Notes under the pieces: generated by a model
The model's database searches: none
What the model was told of the DNA's origin: nothing
The model's input: only the letters and a program-made list of their open reading frames with translations
Origin: Burkholderiales bacterium
GTDB taxonomy: Bacteria > Pseudomonadota > Gammaproteobacteria > Burkholderiales > Burkholderiaceae_C
Assembly: GCA_016191995.1 (NCBI GenBank)
Contig: JACPVA010000095.1
Location: 1 to 47,731 of the forward strand
Reading direction: 5' to 3'
DNA length: 47,731 nt
Shown here: one piece after another, positions 38,517 to 46,486 of the stretch
Position numbering within the stretch: the first letter of the stretch is position 1
Layout: each line of letters starts with the position of its first letter
Translations under genes and position numbers: made by a program

Positions 38517-39779
38517 TCACCCACCTCGGCGCATCATGTCGAAGAAGTCCAGGTTGTTCTTCGACGCCTTCATCTTCTCGAGGATGAACTCCATCGCCTC
38601 GATCTCGTCCATCGGGTACAGCAGCTTGCGCAGGATCCAGGTCTTCTGCAGGATCTCGGGCTTGAGCAGCAGTTCCTCGCGCCGCGTGCCGCTCTTGTTG
38701 AGCAGGATCGACGGGTAGACCCGCTTCTCGCTCATCCGGCGGTCGAGGTGGATCTCGCAGTTGCCGGTACCCTTGAACTCCTCGTAGATGACCTCGTCCA
38801 TCTTCGAGCCGGTATCGATCAGCGCGGTGCCGATGATCGTCAGGCTGCCGCCTTCCTCGACGTTGCGCGCGGCGCCGAAGAAGCGCTTCGGGCGCTGCAG
38901 CGCGTTGGCGTCCACACCGCCGGTGAGCACCTTGCCGGAGGATGGCAGCACGTTGTTGTAGGCGCGTGCGAGCCGGGTGATGGAGTCGAGCAGGATGACG
39001 ACGTCCTTCTTCAGCTCGACCAGCCGCTTGGCACGCTCGATCACCATCTCGGCGACCTGGACGTGGCGCGCCGCCGGCTCGTCGAAGGTCGAGCTGATGA
39101 CCTCGCCGCGCACCGTGCGCTGCATCTCGGTCACCTCCTCGGGCCGCTCGTCGACCAGCAGCACGATCAGGTGCACGTCGGGGTAGTTGCCGACCAGCGC
39201 ATGCGCCAGGTGCTGCATCATCATCGTCTTGCCGCTCTTGGGCTGGCTGACGAGCAGCGCGCGCTGGCCCTTGCCGATCGGGGCGATGAGGTCGATGATG
39301 CGGCAGGTGATGTTCTCGTCGGCCTTGATCTCGCGCTCGAGCCTGAACTGTTCCTTCGGGAACAGCGGGGTCAGGTTCTCGAACATGATCTTGTGCTTGT
39401 TCTGCTCCGGCGTGACCCCGTTGACGCGGTCGACCTTGACCAGCGCGAAGTAGCGCTCGCCGTCCTTGGGGACGCGCACCTCGCCCTCGATCATGTCGCC
39501 GGTGTGCAGGTTGAAGCGGCGGATCTGGCTGGGCGACAGGTAGATGTCGTCGGTCGACGCCATGTAGCTGGCCTCGATCGAGCGCAGGAAGCCGAAGCCG
39601 TCGGGCAGCACCTCGAGCACGCCGTCGCCGAAGACCTGCTCGCCGGCCTTGGCGCGCTTCTTCATGATCGCGAACATCAGCTCCTGCTTGCGCAGGCGCG
39701 CGACGTTGTCGATCTCCAGCGCCTCGCCCATCGCGATGAGCTCGGAGACATGCTGCGATTTCAGTTCGGACAGATGCAT
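38517..39779 (-). CDS. rho: Transcription termination factor Rho
   Basis: Rho (420 residues) is the hexameric RNA helicase for factor-dependent termination. The N-terminal domain begins [19 protein letters not shown] and carries the RNA-binding cold-shock-like fold ([20 protein letters not shown]). The ATPase domain has Walker [28 protein letters not shown], and the Walker B segment [16 protein letters not shown]. The Q-loop and R-loop follow ([39 protein letters not shown] in sequence). Length and sequence match E. coli Rho closely. Between it and trxA are 246 bases that may be a regulatory leader but show no clear structure. Confidence 0.98.
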   Translation of the reverse strand: MHLSELKSQHVSELIAMGEALEIDNVARLRKQELMFAIMKKRAKAGEQVFGDGVLEVLPDGFGFLRSIEASYMASTDDIYLSPSQIRRFNLHTGDMIEGEVRVPKDGERYFALVKVDRVNGVTPEQNKHKIMFENLTPLFPKEQFRLEREIKADENITCRIIDLIAPIGKGQRALLVSQPKSGKTMMMQHLAHALVGNYPDVHLIVLLVDERPEEVTEMQRTVRGEVISSTFDEPAARHVQVAEMVIERAKRLVELKKDVVILLDSITRLARAYNNVLPSSGKVLTGGVDANALQRPKRFFGAARNVEEGGSLTIIGTALIDTGSKMDEVIYEEFKGTGNCEIHLDRRMSEKRVYPSILLNKSGTRREELLLKPEILQKTWILRKLLYPMDEIEAMEFILEKMKASKNNLDFFDMMRRGG

Positions 39780-40025
39780 CGGGGATCACCCTCCCGGGGT
39801 GTGGGGCCTGCAGGGCGAGGGCCGCGCATGGGCGACGCACTCGCCTCCTGGACCGGCAGCCCGGCGGGCTGCGCTCGCGCGCTCGCCGACGCGCAGACGG
39901 GGGAAAGGCCAGGGACGGGAGCCTGTCGCGCGCGCCGTCGAGCCGGGGAGGCTGCTCGCGCGAAGGCACTGCACCGCTCGCTCCGCGTCCCGGCTCGGCG
40001 CCGGGCGCGGCCGCGGTGCGACGGA

Positions 40026-40355
40026 TTATAGGTGCGCGTCGAGGAAGGCCGCGAGCTCGGCCTTCGGCTTGGCGCCGACGAGCGAGCGCACGAGCTCGCC
40101 GTTCTTCCACAGCTGCAGCGTCGGGATGCCGCGGATGCCATGCTGCGCCGGCACCGTCCGGTTCTCGTCGACGTTCATCTTCGCGATCTGCACCCGGCCT
40201 TCGTAGGTCCTGGACAGCTCGTCCAGCACCGGGGCGATCATCTTGCACGGGCCGCACCACTCGGCCCAGTAGTCGACCAGGACCGGCTTGTCGGCCTTGA
40301 CGACCTCGGCGTCGAAGGTCTGGTCGGTGACATGCTTGATCAAATCACTGCTCAT
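40026..40355 (-). CDS. trxA: Thioredoxin
   Basis: TrxA (109 residues) is the cytoplasmic disulfide reductase. The active site WCGPCKM is preceded by VLVDYWAEW, and the cis-proline loop GIRGIPTLQLWKNGE is intact. The start MSSDLIKHVTDQTFDAEVV is typical. The longer open frame upstream (to 40517) overlaps the divergent kinase-like gene and is not used. It lies directly upstream of rho, as in E. coli and Burkholderiales. Confidence 0.97.
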   Translation of the reverse strand: MSSDLIKHVTDQTFDAEVVKADKPVLVDYWAEWCGPCKMIAPVLDELSRTYEGRVQIAKMNVDENRTVPAQHGIRGIPTLQLWKNGELVRSLVGAKPKAELAAFLDAHL

Positions 40356-40527
40356 GGGCCTTTCTCCGTGACCTGCACGCCGCAGCGGGGCAGGGCGATT
40401 CCATTCTGACACAAACCGCCCGCTCGCCGCGCCGCCTGCGCCGGCGCAGGCGCGGCGGATCTGCACGCGCATCGGACGGCTTCTCGGCGCACCGCCGGCG
40501 TCGACGCGCGGGTCCAATCCGGGTCAG

Positions 40528-42282
40528 ATGAGCCTGCCTGCGGCCGACCACGACCTGAACGCCGGCGCCAGCGCGGCGCCGGGGCACGCGCGTCCGGTGC
40601 ACCGCTTCGGGCGCTTCGAGCTGCTCGCGCTGCTCGGCAAGAGTGCGCGCAGCATGGCCTGGCGCGCGGCCGACCCGCGAACGCGGCAGCCGCTGGTGCT
40701 GGTGCTGCCGCGCCAGCAGCCTGGCGCCGCGCTCGAGGTCTGGGAAGCCGCCGTGCGCAAGGCCGCACGCGTGCGTCACCCGCAGCTCGCACCCGTGGTC
40801 GGGCAGGGCGTGGTCGAGGGCTGGCCGTATGCCGCCTACGATGCGCGCGATGCGGTCACGCTCGCCGACCGGCTCGGCCCGCATGGCCATGGCGGCACCG
40901 AAGTGGCCGGCTGGGCCGCGCGGCTGCTCGAGGCGCTGGCCTTCGCGCACGACGCCGGCGTCGCCCACCACGATCTGCAGCCGCATCTGGTCCTGCTGCC
41001 CGATGCCGGCGGGCCACGGCTGATCGGGCTGGAAGTCGCGTGGGACGATTCGATCGCGGCGCTGCCGGGCCGCGGCGGGGCGGCGCTCGATGCGGCGAGC
41101 CTGGCGGCGCAGCGCGAGGCCGCGGCGCGCGATGTCGTCGCGCTCGGGCTGCTGATGCACCGCGCGCTGGCCGGCGCGCCGGCGCTCGACCAGCCCGATC
41201 TCGGGCTCGTCGCCGACACGCTGCCGCCCCGGGGGCGCGAACTGGTCCGCCTGCCCTGGGTGACGCCGCAGCCGGTCCCGGATGCGTTGCGCGTCATCGT
41301 CAACCGCGCGACCGACCGCCAGGAGCGGCGGCGCTACCGCAATGCGCGGACGATGGCACGCGCGCTGCAGGGCTGGCTGCGCACCGAGGCCGAAGGCGGC
41401 GGCGGGCCGCTGGCGCTGCTGCTGGACCGGCTGCACAGCGTCGGCCTGCTGCCGGCCTCGCCCGGCGCTGCCGACCGCGCCGCGCGCATGGCGATGATGG
41501 AGCGCGAGCGCACGAACGAGCTGGCCGAGGTCGTGCTGCAGGATATCGCGCTCAGCCTCGAGATGCTGCGCGCGGTCAACACCGCGCAGCTGCGCGGTAC
41601 GCAGGTCGCCGGCACCGGACCGGTGCTGACCGTGCGGCGCGCGATCGCGATGCTCGGGCTGGACGGGGTGCGCCGCGCGGCGCTGGCGCTGCGCGCCTGG
41701 CCTGGGCCGCTCGGGCCCGAGGGCGAGACGGCGCTGGCGCGGCTGTTCGAGCGCGTGCGCCGCGCCGGCCGCGTCGCGCAGGCACTGCGCCCGGCGGGCT
41801 ACGACGCCGAGGTCGTGTTCCTCGTCACGCTGCTGCAGAACCTCGGCCGGCTGGCGGTGCAGTACCACTTCCCCGACGATGCCGAGCAGATCCGGCGCCT
41901 GATGCAGCCGGCGCCACCGCTGCGCGAGGGCGAGCGCGAGGAGCCGGGGATGAGCGAGGAGGCGGCCTCGTGCGCGGTGCTCGGCACCGCGATCGAGGGT
42001 GTGGGGATCGCGGTCGCGCGCCACTGGGGCCTGGACGCGGCGGTGCTGCACATGGTCAGGCGGCTGTCGCTCGACGCGCCGGTGCACAACCCGGACAGCG
42101 ACGACGACGTGCTGCGCACGGTCGCCAGTTGCGCCAACGAGGCGGTCGATGCGCTGGCGCTGCCGGCGACGGGCCAGCTGCCGGCGCTGCAGCACGTCCT
42201 CAGGCGCTACGGCCGGGCGCTGGCGATCGGCGCCAAGGAGCTGCAGTCGGCGCTCGCCGCGCGGCCGGGGGGCCCGACGTGA
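40528..42282 (+). CDS. Degenerate protein kinase-like domain plus HDOD domain
   Basis: This 584-residue protein has two regions. Residues 25-300 have the fold of a Ser/Thr kinase but with lost catalytic residues: the catalytic loop is AHHDLQPHLVLL (D149 kept; Lys and Asn of HRDLKPxN replaced), DFG is missing (GLEV), and the expected VAIK lysine is not seen. It is therefore a likely pseudokinase. Residues about 325-570 form an HDOD domain, with LRAVNTAQL, AIAMLGLDGVRRAAL and FLVTLLQNLGRLAVQYHFPDDAEQI. HDOD proteins act as regulatory scaffolds related to HD phosphodiesterases but without their metal site. The next gene, 58 bases downstream, has the same order with an intact kinase, so the two are paralogues. 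Confidence 0.8.
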   Translation: MSLPAADHDLNAGASAAPGHARPVHRFGRFELLALLGKSARSMAWRAADPRTRQPLVLVLPRQQPGAALEVWEAAVRKAARVRHPQLAPVVGQGVVEGWPYAAYDARDAVTLADRLGPHGHGGTEVAGWAARLLEALAFAHDAGVAHHDLQPHLVLLPDAGGPRLIGLEVAWDDSIAALPGRGGAALDAASLAAQREAAARDVVALGLLMHRALAGAPALDQPDLGLVADTLPPRGRELVRLPWVTPQPVPDALRVIVNRATDRQERRRYRNARTMARALQGWLRTEAEGGGGPLALLLDRLHSVGLLPASPGAADRAARMAMMERERTNELAEVVLQDIALSLEMLRAVNTAQLRGTQVAGTGPVLTVRRAIAMLGLDGVRRAALALRAWPGPLGPEGETALARLFERVRRAGRVAQALRPAGYDAEVVFLVTLLQNLGRLAVQYHFPDDAEQIRRLMQPAPPLREGEREEPGMSEEAASCAVLGTAIEGVGIAVARHWGLDAAVLHMVRRLSLDAPVHNPDSDDDVLRTVASCANEAVDALALPATGQLPALQHVLRRYGRALAIGAKELQSALAARPGGPT

Positions 42283-42340
42283 GCGATCGATCCGGCGGCA
42301 CCGGGCTGCCCCGGCGGCCGCCCAGCTCGGGGGCTGCGGC

Positions 42341-44851
42341 GTGACGACGGCCGCGACGGCAGCGGTGCCGGCAGCCACGGTGCGGCGGCTCGGACGTTTC
42401 GAGCTGCGGCGCGAGCTCGGCCGCGGCGCGCAGGCCACGGTCTGGCTCGCGCGCGATCCGCACCTCGAGCGCGAGGTCGCGCTCAAGCTGCTCGACCCGG
42501 CGGCCACCGACGGCGTGCTCGCACATTGGCTGCACGAGGCGCGCGCGGTCAGCCCGCTGGCGCATCCGAACGTGGTGCCGGTCTTCGAGGCCGACACGAT
42601 CGACGGCCAGCCCTGCCTCGTATTCGAGTATGTCGACGGCCCGACGCTGGCGCAGGCGCGCCGCGGCCGCGGCGGCATGCCGCCGCGCGATGCGGTGCAG
42701 CTGATGATGGGCGTGCTCGATGCGCTGGCGGAGGCGCACGCACGCGGCATCGTCCACCGCGACCTCAAGCCCTCCAACGTCCTCGTCGGCCAGGACGGGC
42801 GGCCGCGCGTGATGGACTTCGGCATCGCGGCGCATGCCGCGCGCGACGGCGACGGGCTGATCGTCGGCACCCCCGGCTACATGTCGCCCGAGGCCGCGCG
42901 CGGCGAGTCGCCGGCGCCGGCGATGGACGTCTTCGCCGCCGGCATGATGCTGGCCGAGCTGCTCGCCGGCGCCGCGCTGCTGCGCGAGCGCGACCCGCAG
43001 CGGGCGATCGATCGTGTGCAGCGCGAGGACTTCGCGCTGCCGGCGGCGGTGCCGGTCGACGACGCGCTGCGCGCCATCGTCGCGCGCGCGGTCGCGCGCG
43101 ATCCGCGCGCACGCTACGACGGCGCGCGATCGTTCCACGCCGCGCTGGCCGGCTGGCTGGGCGCGGCCAGCGAGGCGGTCGAGCCGGCCGCCGGCGGCCA
43201 CGGCACGCTCGAATTCCTGCTGCGGCGCATGCGCAGCAAGCGCGACTTCCCGGCGCTGTCGACGTCGATCGTCCGCATCCAGCGCGTGGCCAGCAGCGAG
43301 ACCGAGAGCCTGGCCAGCCTCGCCGACGCCATCCTCGACGACGTCGCGCTGACGCACAAGCTGCTGCGCATGGTCAACACCGTGCACTTCGCCAGCGCCG
43401 GCGCGGGGTCGATCAGCACCGTCTCGCGCGCGGTCGCGCTGGTGGGGTTCGCCGGCATCCGCAACATGGCGCTGTCGGTCGTGCTGCTCGAGCATATGCA
43501 CGACAAGCAGCACCAGGCGCAGATCCGCGAGGAGTACCTGCGCGCGCTGATGACGGGCACGCTGGCGGCGCAGATGCTGACCGGCGCGCGCGAGGCCGAG
43601 GAGGGCTTCATCGGCGCGATGTTCCAGAACCTGGGGCGGCTGCTCGTCGAGTACTACTTCCCGGACGAGGCGCAGCAGATCCGCCAGCTCGCGCCGCAGG
43701 GCGGCGAGGCGGCGCGCGACGGCGCCGCGGTCAAGGTCCTGGGGCTGACCACGGGCGAGCTCGGCCTGGGCGTCGCGCGAAGCTGGGGATTGCCGGCGCC
43801 GCTGCTGCGCGCGATGGACCGGCCCGAGGGCGATGCGCCGACACGGGCGTTGCCGGCCGGTGCCGAGCGCCAGCGCTGGGCCGGCCGCGCCGCGGGTGAA
43901 CTGACCGACCTGATGCTCGCGCAACCCGGCGCGATGCCGCGCGCGCAGCTTGCGCGCCTGGCCGAGACCTACGGCGGCGCGCTCGGCCTGCGGCTGCCGG
44001 CGATCGAGGCCGCCGCCGAGGGCGGGCGCACGCGCTTCGCGACCCTGGTCGACGCGCTGGGCGTGGCCGTGCCGCGCGCTGAGGTCGCGCACCGGCTGCT
44101 GCCGCCGCTGGCCGTGGATCTGCCGGCCCCTCCCGCCGGGTCGACCCCAGCAACGGCCGGGGACACGCTGGCCGGCCATGCGCTGGCGCCGACCGCCGTA
44201 CTGCCGCCAGCGCCGGCCGGCGAGGCGCCGCGCATCTCGGAGCCTGCCCGCACGGGCGAACGCGCAGCGCCGGCCTCGCCCTCGGCACTGTCGCCGGCTG
44301 CAACGCCGGCTCCAGGCGCCGGCGTGCCGCGGCTGGCCGCGGGCGTGCAGGCGATCACCGACCGCATGGCGATCGAAGACTTCCGGCTCGACGAGGTGCT
44401 GCGCATGGTGCTGCAGACCCTGCACGACGCGCTCGGCCTGCAGCGCGTGCTGCTGTGCCTGCGCGACCCGGCGCGGCATACGCTGACCGGGCGCTTCGGC
44501 CTTGGACGTGATGCCGCGTCGCTCGCGCCTCGCTTCGAGGTGCCGCTGCGGACCCCGCCTGGCAACTCGCCGGACCTGTTCGCCGCCGTCTGCGCCAAGG
44601 GGGTCGACACGCTGATCGCCGATGCCGCGGCGCCGGCGATCGCCGCGCGGCTGCCGGCCTGGTTCGCCCGCCACGTTCGCGCGCCGACCTTCGTGCTGCT
44701 GCCGCTGATGCTGCGCGGCGCCTGCTTCGGGCTGATCTATGCCGACCAGGCGCGCGCCGGTGCGATCGCGCTCGACGAACGCGAGCTGGCGTTGCTGCGC
44801 ACGCTGCGCAACCAGGCGGTGATGGCCTTCAGGCAGTTCGACCGCGGTTGA
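42341..44851 (+). CDS. Serine/threonine protein kinase with HDOD and GAF domains
   Basis: The 836-residue product begins with GTG at 42341, the start nearest the kinase domain. Residues 15-280 are a eukaryotic-like kinase with Lys49 in REVALKLL, HRDLKPSN (139-146, D141 catalytic), MDFG and a SPE motif. An HDOD domain follows at about 290-600 (LLRMVNTVHFASAG, ALVGFAGIRNMALSVVLLEHM, FIGAMFQNLGRLLVEYYFPDEA). Next is a low-complexity Ala/Pro linker of about 90 residues. The C-terminal 165 residues look like a GAF domain (IEDFRLDEVLRMVLQTLHDAL, VLLPLMLRGACFGLIYADQ). No transmembrane helix is apparent, unlike PknB-type kinases. The GAF domain may bind a small ligand and control the kinase. It probably works with the pseudokinase encoded upstream. 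Confidence 0.88.
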   Translation: MTTAATAAVPAATVRRLGRFELRRELGRGAQATVWLARDPHLEREVALKLLDPAATDGVLAHWLHEARAVSPLAHPNVVPVFEADTIDGQPCLVFEYVDGPTLAQARRGRGGMPPRDAVQLMMGVLDALAEAHARGIVHRDLKPSNVLVGQDGRPRVMDFGIAAHAARDGDGLIVGTPGYMSPEAARGESPAPAMDVFAAGMMLAELLAGAALLRERDPQRAIDRVQREDFALPAAVPVDDALRAIVARAVARDPRARYDGARSFHAALAGWLGAASEAVEPAAGGHGTLEFLLRRMRSKRDFPALSTSIVRIQRVASSETESLASLADAILDDVALTHKLLRMVNTVHFASAGAGSISTVSRAVALVGFAGIRNMALSVVLLEHMHDKQHQAQIREEYLRALMTGTLAAQMLTGAREAEEGFIGAMFQNLGRLLVEYYFPDEAQQIRQLAPQGGEAARDGAAVKVLGLTTGELGLGVARSWGLPAPLLRAMDRPEGDAPTRALPAGAERQRWAGRAAGELTDLMLAQPGAMPRAQLARLAETYGGALGLRLPAIEAAAEGGRTRFATLVDALGVAVPRAEVAHRLLPPLAVDLPAPPAGSTPATAGDTLAGHALAPTAVLPPAPAGEAPRISEPARTGERAAPASPSALSPAATPAPGAGVPRLAAGVQAITDRMAIEDFRLDEVLRMVLQTLHDALGLQRVLLCLRDPARHTLTGRFGLGRDAASLAPRFEVPLRTPPGNSPDLFAAVCAKGVDTLIADAAAPAIAARLPAWFARHVRAPTFVLLPLMLRGACFGLIYADQARAGAIALDERELALLRTLRNQAVMAFRQFDRG

Positions 44852-44855
44852 GATG

Positions 44856-44955
44856 AAACCCCCACGCTCACTGCGTTCGCTGCCCCCCAAGGGGGCGCTT
44901 GCTGCGGACCGGCGAAGCCGGATCCGCGCAAGGGCTTGGCTGGGCCGGTTTCAGG
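44856..44955. repeat. REP-like intergenic repeat with two hairpins
   Basis: Directly after the kinase stop comes AAACCCCCACGCTCACTGCG, followed by the hairpin GCCCCC-CAA-GGGGGC (44882-44896). A second inverted structure with CTTG...GCGGA and TCCGC...CAAG spans about 44898-44932. I recall near-identical intergenic repeats in many copies in Burkholderiales genomes (Acidovorax, Variovorax and relatives). It may terminate the kinase transcript. It occupies part of the 408-base gap 44852-45259, which also holds ffs. Confidence 0.7.
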
Positions 44956-45003
44956 CGTCGTGGGTGGCGTGGTCGCGCCATGGATAACTGAAGAGGCGGG
45001 CGC

Positions 45004-45029
45004 GGCGCGAGCCGCGCGCCGCTCGCGCC
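45004..45029 (-). terminator. Hairpin downstream of ffs
   Basis: GGCGCGAGC and GCTCGCGCC form a 9-bp stem with an eight-base loop, 19 bases after the ffs 3' end on the minus strand. GCGCCCGCCTCTTCAG follows, with only a short T-rich part. It probably ends the SRP RNA transcript. Confidence 0.5.
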
Positions 45030-45047
45030 CGGGGGCGCGTCGTGGGT

Positions 45048-45141
45048 GACGAGCCTGACCCCGGCACTGGTCGCAACGCTTAGGGCTGCTTGGTTCCCCA
45101 CCTGACCCGGTTGGGCGCGCTTCCATGCGGGGAGGCCCGTC
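45048..45141 (-). ncRNA. ffs: Signal recognition particle RNA (4.5S)
   Basis: Read on the minus strand this holds the signature of SRP RNA domain IV, GGTCAGGTGGGGAACC then AAGCAGCC, the symmetric and asymmetric loops bound by Ffh. The flanks close into the long hairpin: GACGGGCCT (5') pairs with AGGCTCGTC (3'), followed inside by CCCCG/CGGGG. The length of about 94 bases is somewhat shorter than the 114 of E. coli. A -10-like TACAAT (45149-45154 complement) lies seven bases upstream. The RNA and Ffh target nascent membrane proteins to the Sec translocon. Confidence 0.93.
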
Positions 45142-45148
45142 GCGATCC

Positions 45149-45154
45149 ATTGTA
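45149..45154 (-). promoter_or_regulatory. Probable -10 element of ffs
   Basis: TACAAT, read on the minus strand, lies seven bases before the predicted 5' end of the SRP RNA. No convincing -35 hexamer is seen 17 bases further upstream. Confidence 0.5.
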
Positions 45155-45259
45155 GGGCAGCGTCCCGGTTGCGGCCGTGCGCCGCGCGGCGCACGGCCTG
45201 CTCGAATCGGCGCCCAGCGCCGGGCCGGATCGCGCGCGACGCGACGCGGCGCGAAGCGT

Positions 45260-46384
45260 TCAGCGCAACTGCAGCGCGTCGTCGCCCCAGTCCAGCCCGA
45301 GCGGCTCGATCCGCAGCCGCTTCGGCCCGGCCTCGACCTGGCCGGCGATCCACGCGTCGATGCCCTGCGCGCGCGCGACCTCGGCTGTGCGCTCGGCGTC
45401 GGCGGCAGCGACGAAGAGCGCGAAGCCCGCGCCCATGTTCAGCGTGCCCCAGGCCTGCGCATCGTCCAGATGCGCGTGGCGCTGGATGAAGCGCAGCACC
45501 GGCGGCACCGGCGGCAGCGTGTGGATGCGGTAGCCGAAGGCACCCGGGTGGCGCAGCAGCTTGCGCCAGCCGTGGCCGGTGATATTGGCGGCATAGTGCG
45601 GCACGATGCCCGCCGCCCACAGCGCCTCGGTCACCGGCGCATAGAGCGTCGTCGGCGCGAGCAGCGCGTCGCCGTAGGCGAGCCCCGGCTCGACTTCGCT
45701 CAGGTAGCCATCGGGCAGCCGCTCGGCGAGCTTGCGCGCCAGGCTCAGCCCGTTGGCGTGGATGCCGCTCGAGGCCAGCAGCACGATCGCGTCGCCGGCA
45801 CCGAGCGCGTTGCCCAGCGTCAACCGCGCCCTCGGGTTGACGAGGCCGGTGCATGCGGCGGCCAGGTCGATGCGGCCGGCCTCGACGATGCCGGCCAGCG
45901 CCGGCGTCTCGCCGCCGCCCCAGGCCACGCGGCAGGTCTCGCAGGCACGCCGCCAGCCGCGCACCAGCGCCTGCGCGCGCGCGGCGTCGGCGAACCAGTC
46001 GCTGCCGCCGGCCGCCCAGTAGGCCTGCACCACCAGCGGCGTGGCGCCGACCGTGATCAGGTCGTTGACCGCCATCGCGATCGTGTCCTGCGCGATGCCC
46101 TCGTAGTAGTCGCTGCGGCCGGTGAGACGCGCCATCTCGTCGGCCACCAGCGCCTTGCTGCCCAGGCATTCGACGATGCTCGCCAGCAGAAACGGACCGA
46201 CATCGACGACATACGCCGACTCGCCGCGCGAGGCCGCGACCTCGGCGAATCCGTGCGTCGCGAGCTGGGTCGCGGTGGCGGCGGCGGCGCGCTGCGCGGC
46301 GACCTTCAGCGGGTCGATCAGGTCGTAGACGACGCCGGCCTGTTCGTAGCTCAGCGGGGTGGCGGGGGGTTCGGGAGCGGTCAC
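45260..46384 (-). CDS. PurM-like (AIR synthase-related) protein, divergent
   Basis: The 374-residue product has the PurM/SelD/ThiL ATP-binding fold. Traceable motifs are MAVNDLITVGATPL, WGGGETPALAG, LLASSGIHANGLSLARK, and NITGHGWRKLLRHP with TLNMGAGFALFV near the end. These match AIR synthase (purM), the fifth step of purine synthesis. However, the canonical DGVGTK loop is replaced by ECLGSK, and the stretch before it differs, so it is a diverged relative. The start is the GTG at 46384, supported by GAGG upstream and by SYEQAGVVYDLID at the right distance. It is divergent to dnaX, about 100 bases apart. True purM in Burkholderiales usually sits beside hda, so this is probably a paralogue with a changed role. 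Confidence 0.75.
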   Translation of the reverse strand: MTAPEPPATPLSYEQAGVVYDLIDPLKVAAQRAAAATATQLATHGFAEVAASRGESAYVVDVGPFLLASIVECLGSKALVADEMARLTGRSDYYEGIAQDTIAMAVNDLITVGATPLVVQAYWAAGGSDWFADAARAQALVRGWRRACETCRVAWGGGETPALAGIVEAGRIDLAAACTGLVNPRARLTLGNALGAGDAIVLLASSGIHANGLSLARKLAERLPDGYLSEVEPGLAYGDALLAPTTLYAPVTEALWAAGIVPHYAANITGHGWRKLLRHPGAFGYRIHTLPPVPPVLRFIQRHAHLDDAQAWGTLNMGAGFALFVAAADAERTAEVARAQGIDAWIAGQVEAGPKRLRIEPLGLDWGDDALQLR

Positions 46385-46486
46385 TTGTCGCCTCGGCGCG
46401 TAGCCCGCCGCGCGGCGCGCGCGGGGCGCCGCGGCGGGCTCGAGGCGGACATTATCGCAGGGGGGTGCCCCGTAGAATGACCGCCG

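Noticed and set aside
38517..40260. Longer minus-strand frame (582 codons) overlapping rho and trxA
   Set aside because: It runs in another frame through rho and the rho leader; rho at 38517-39779 matches the family from start to stop.
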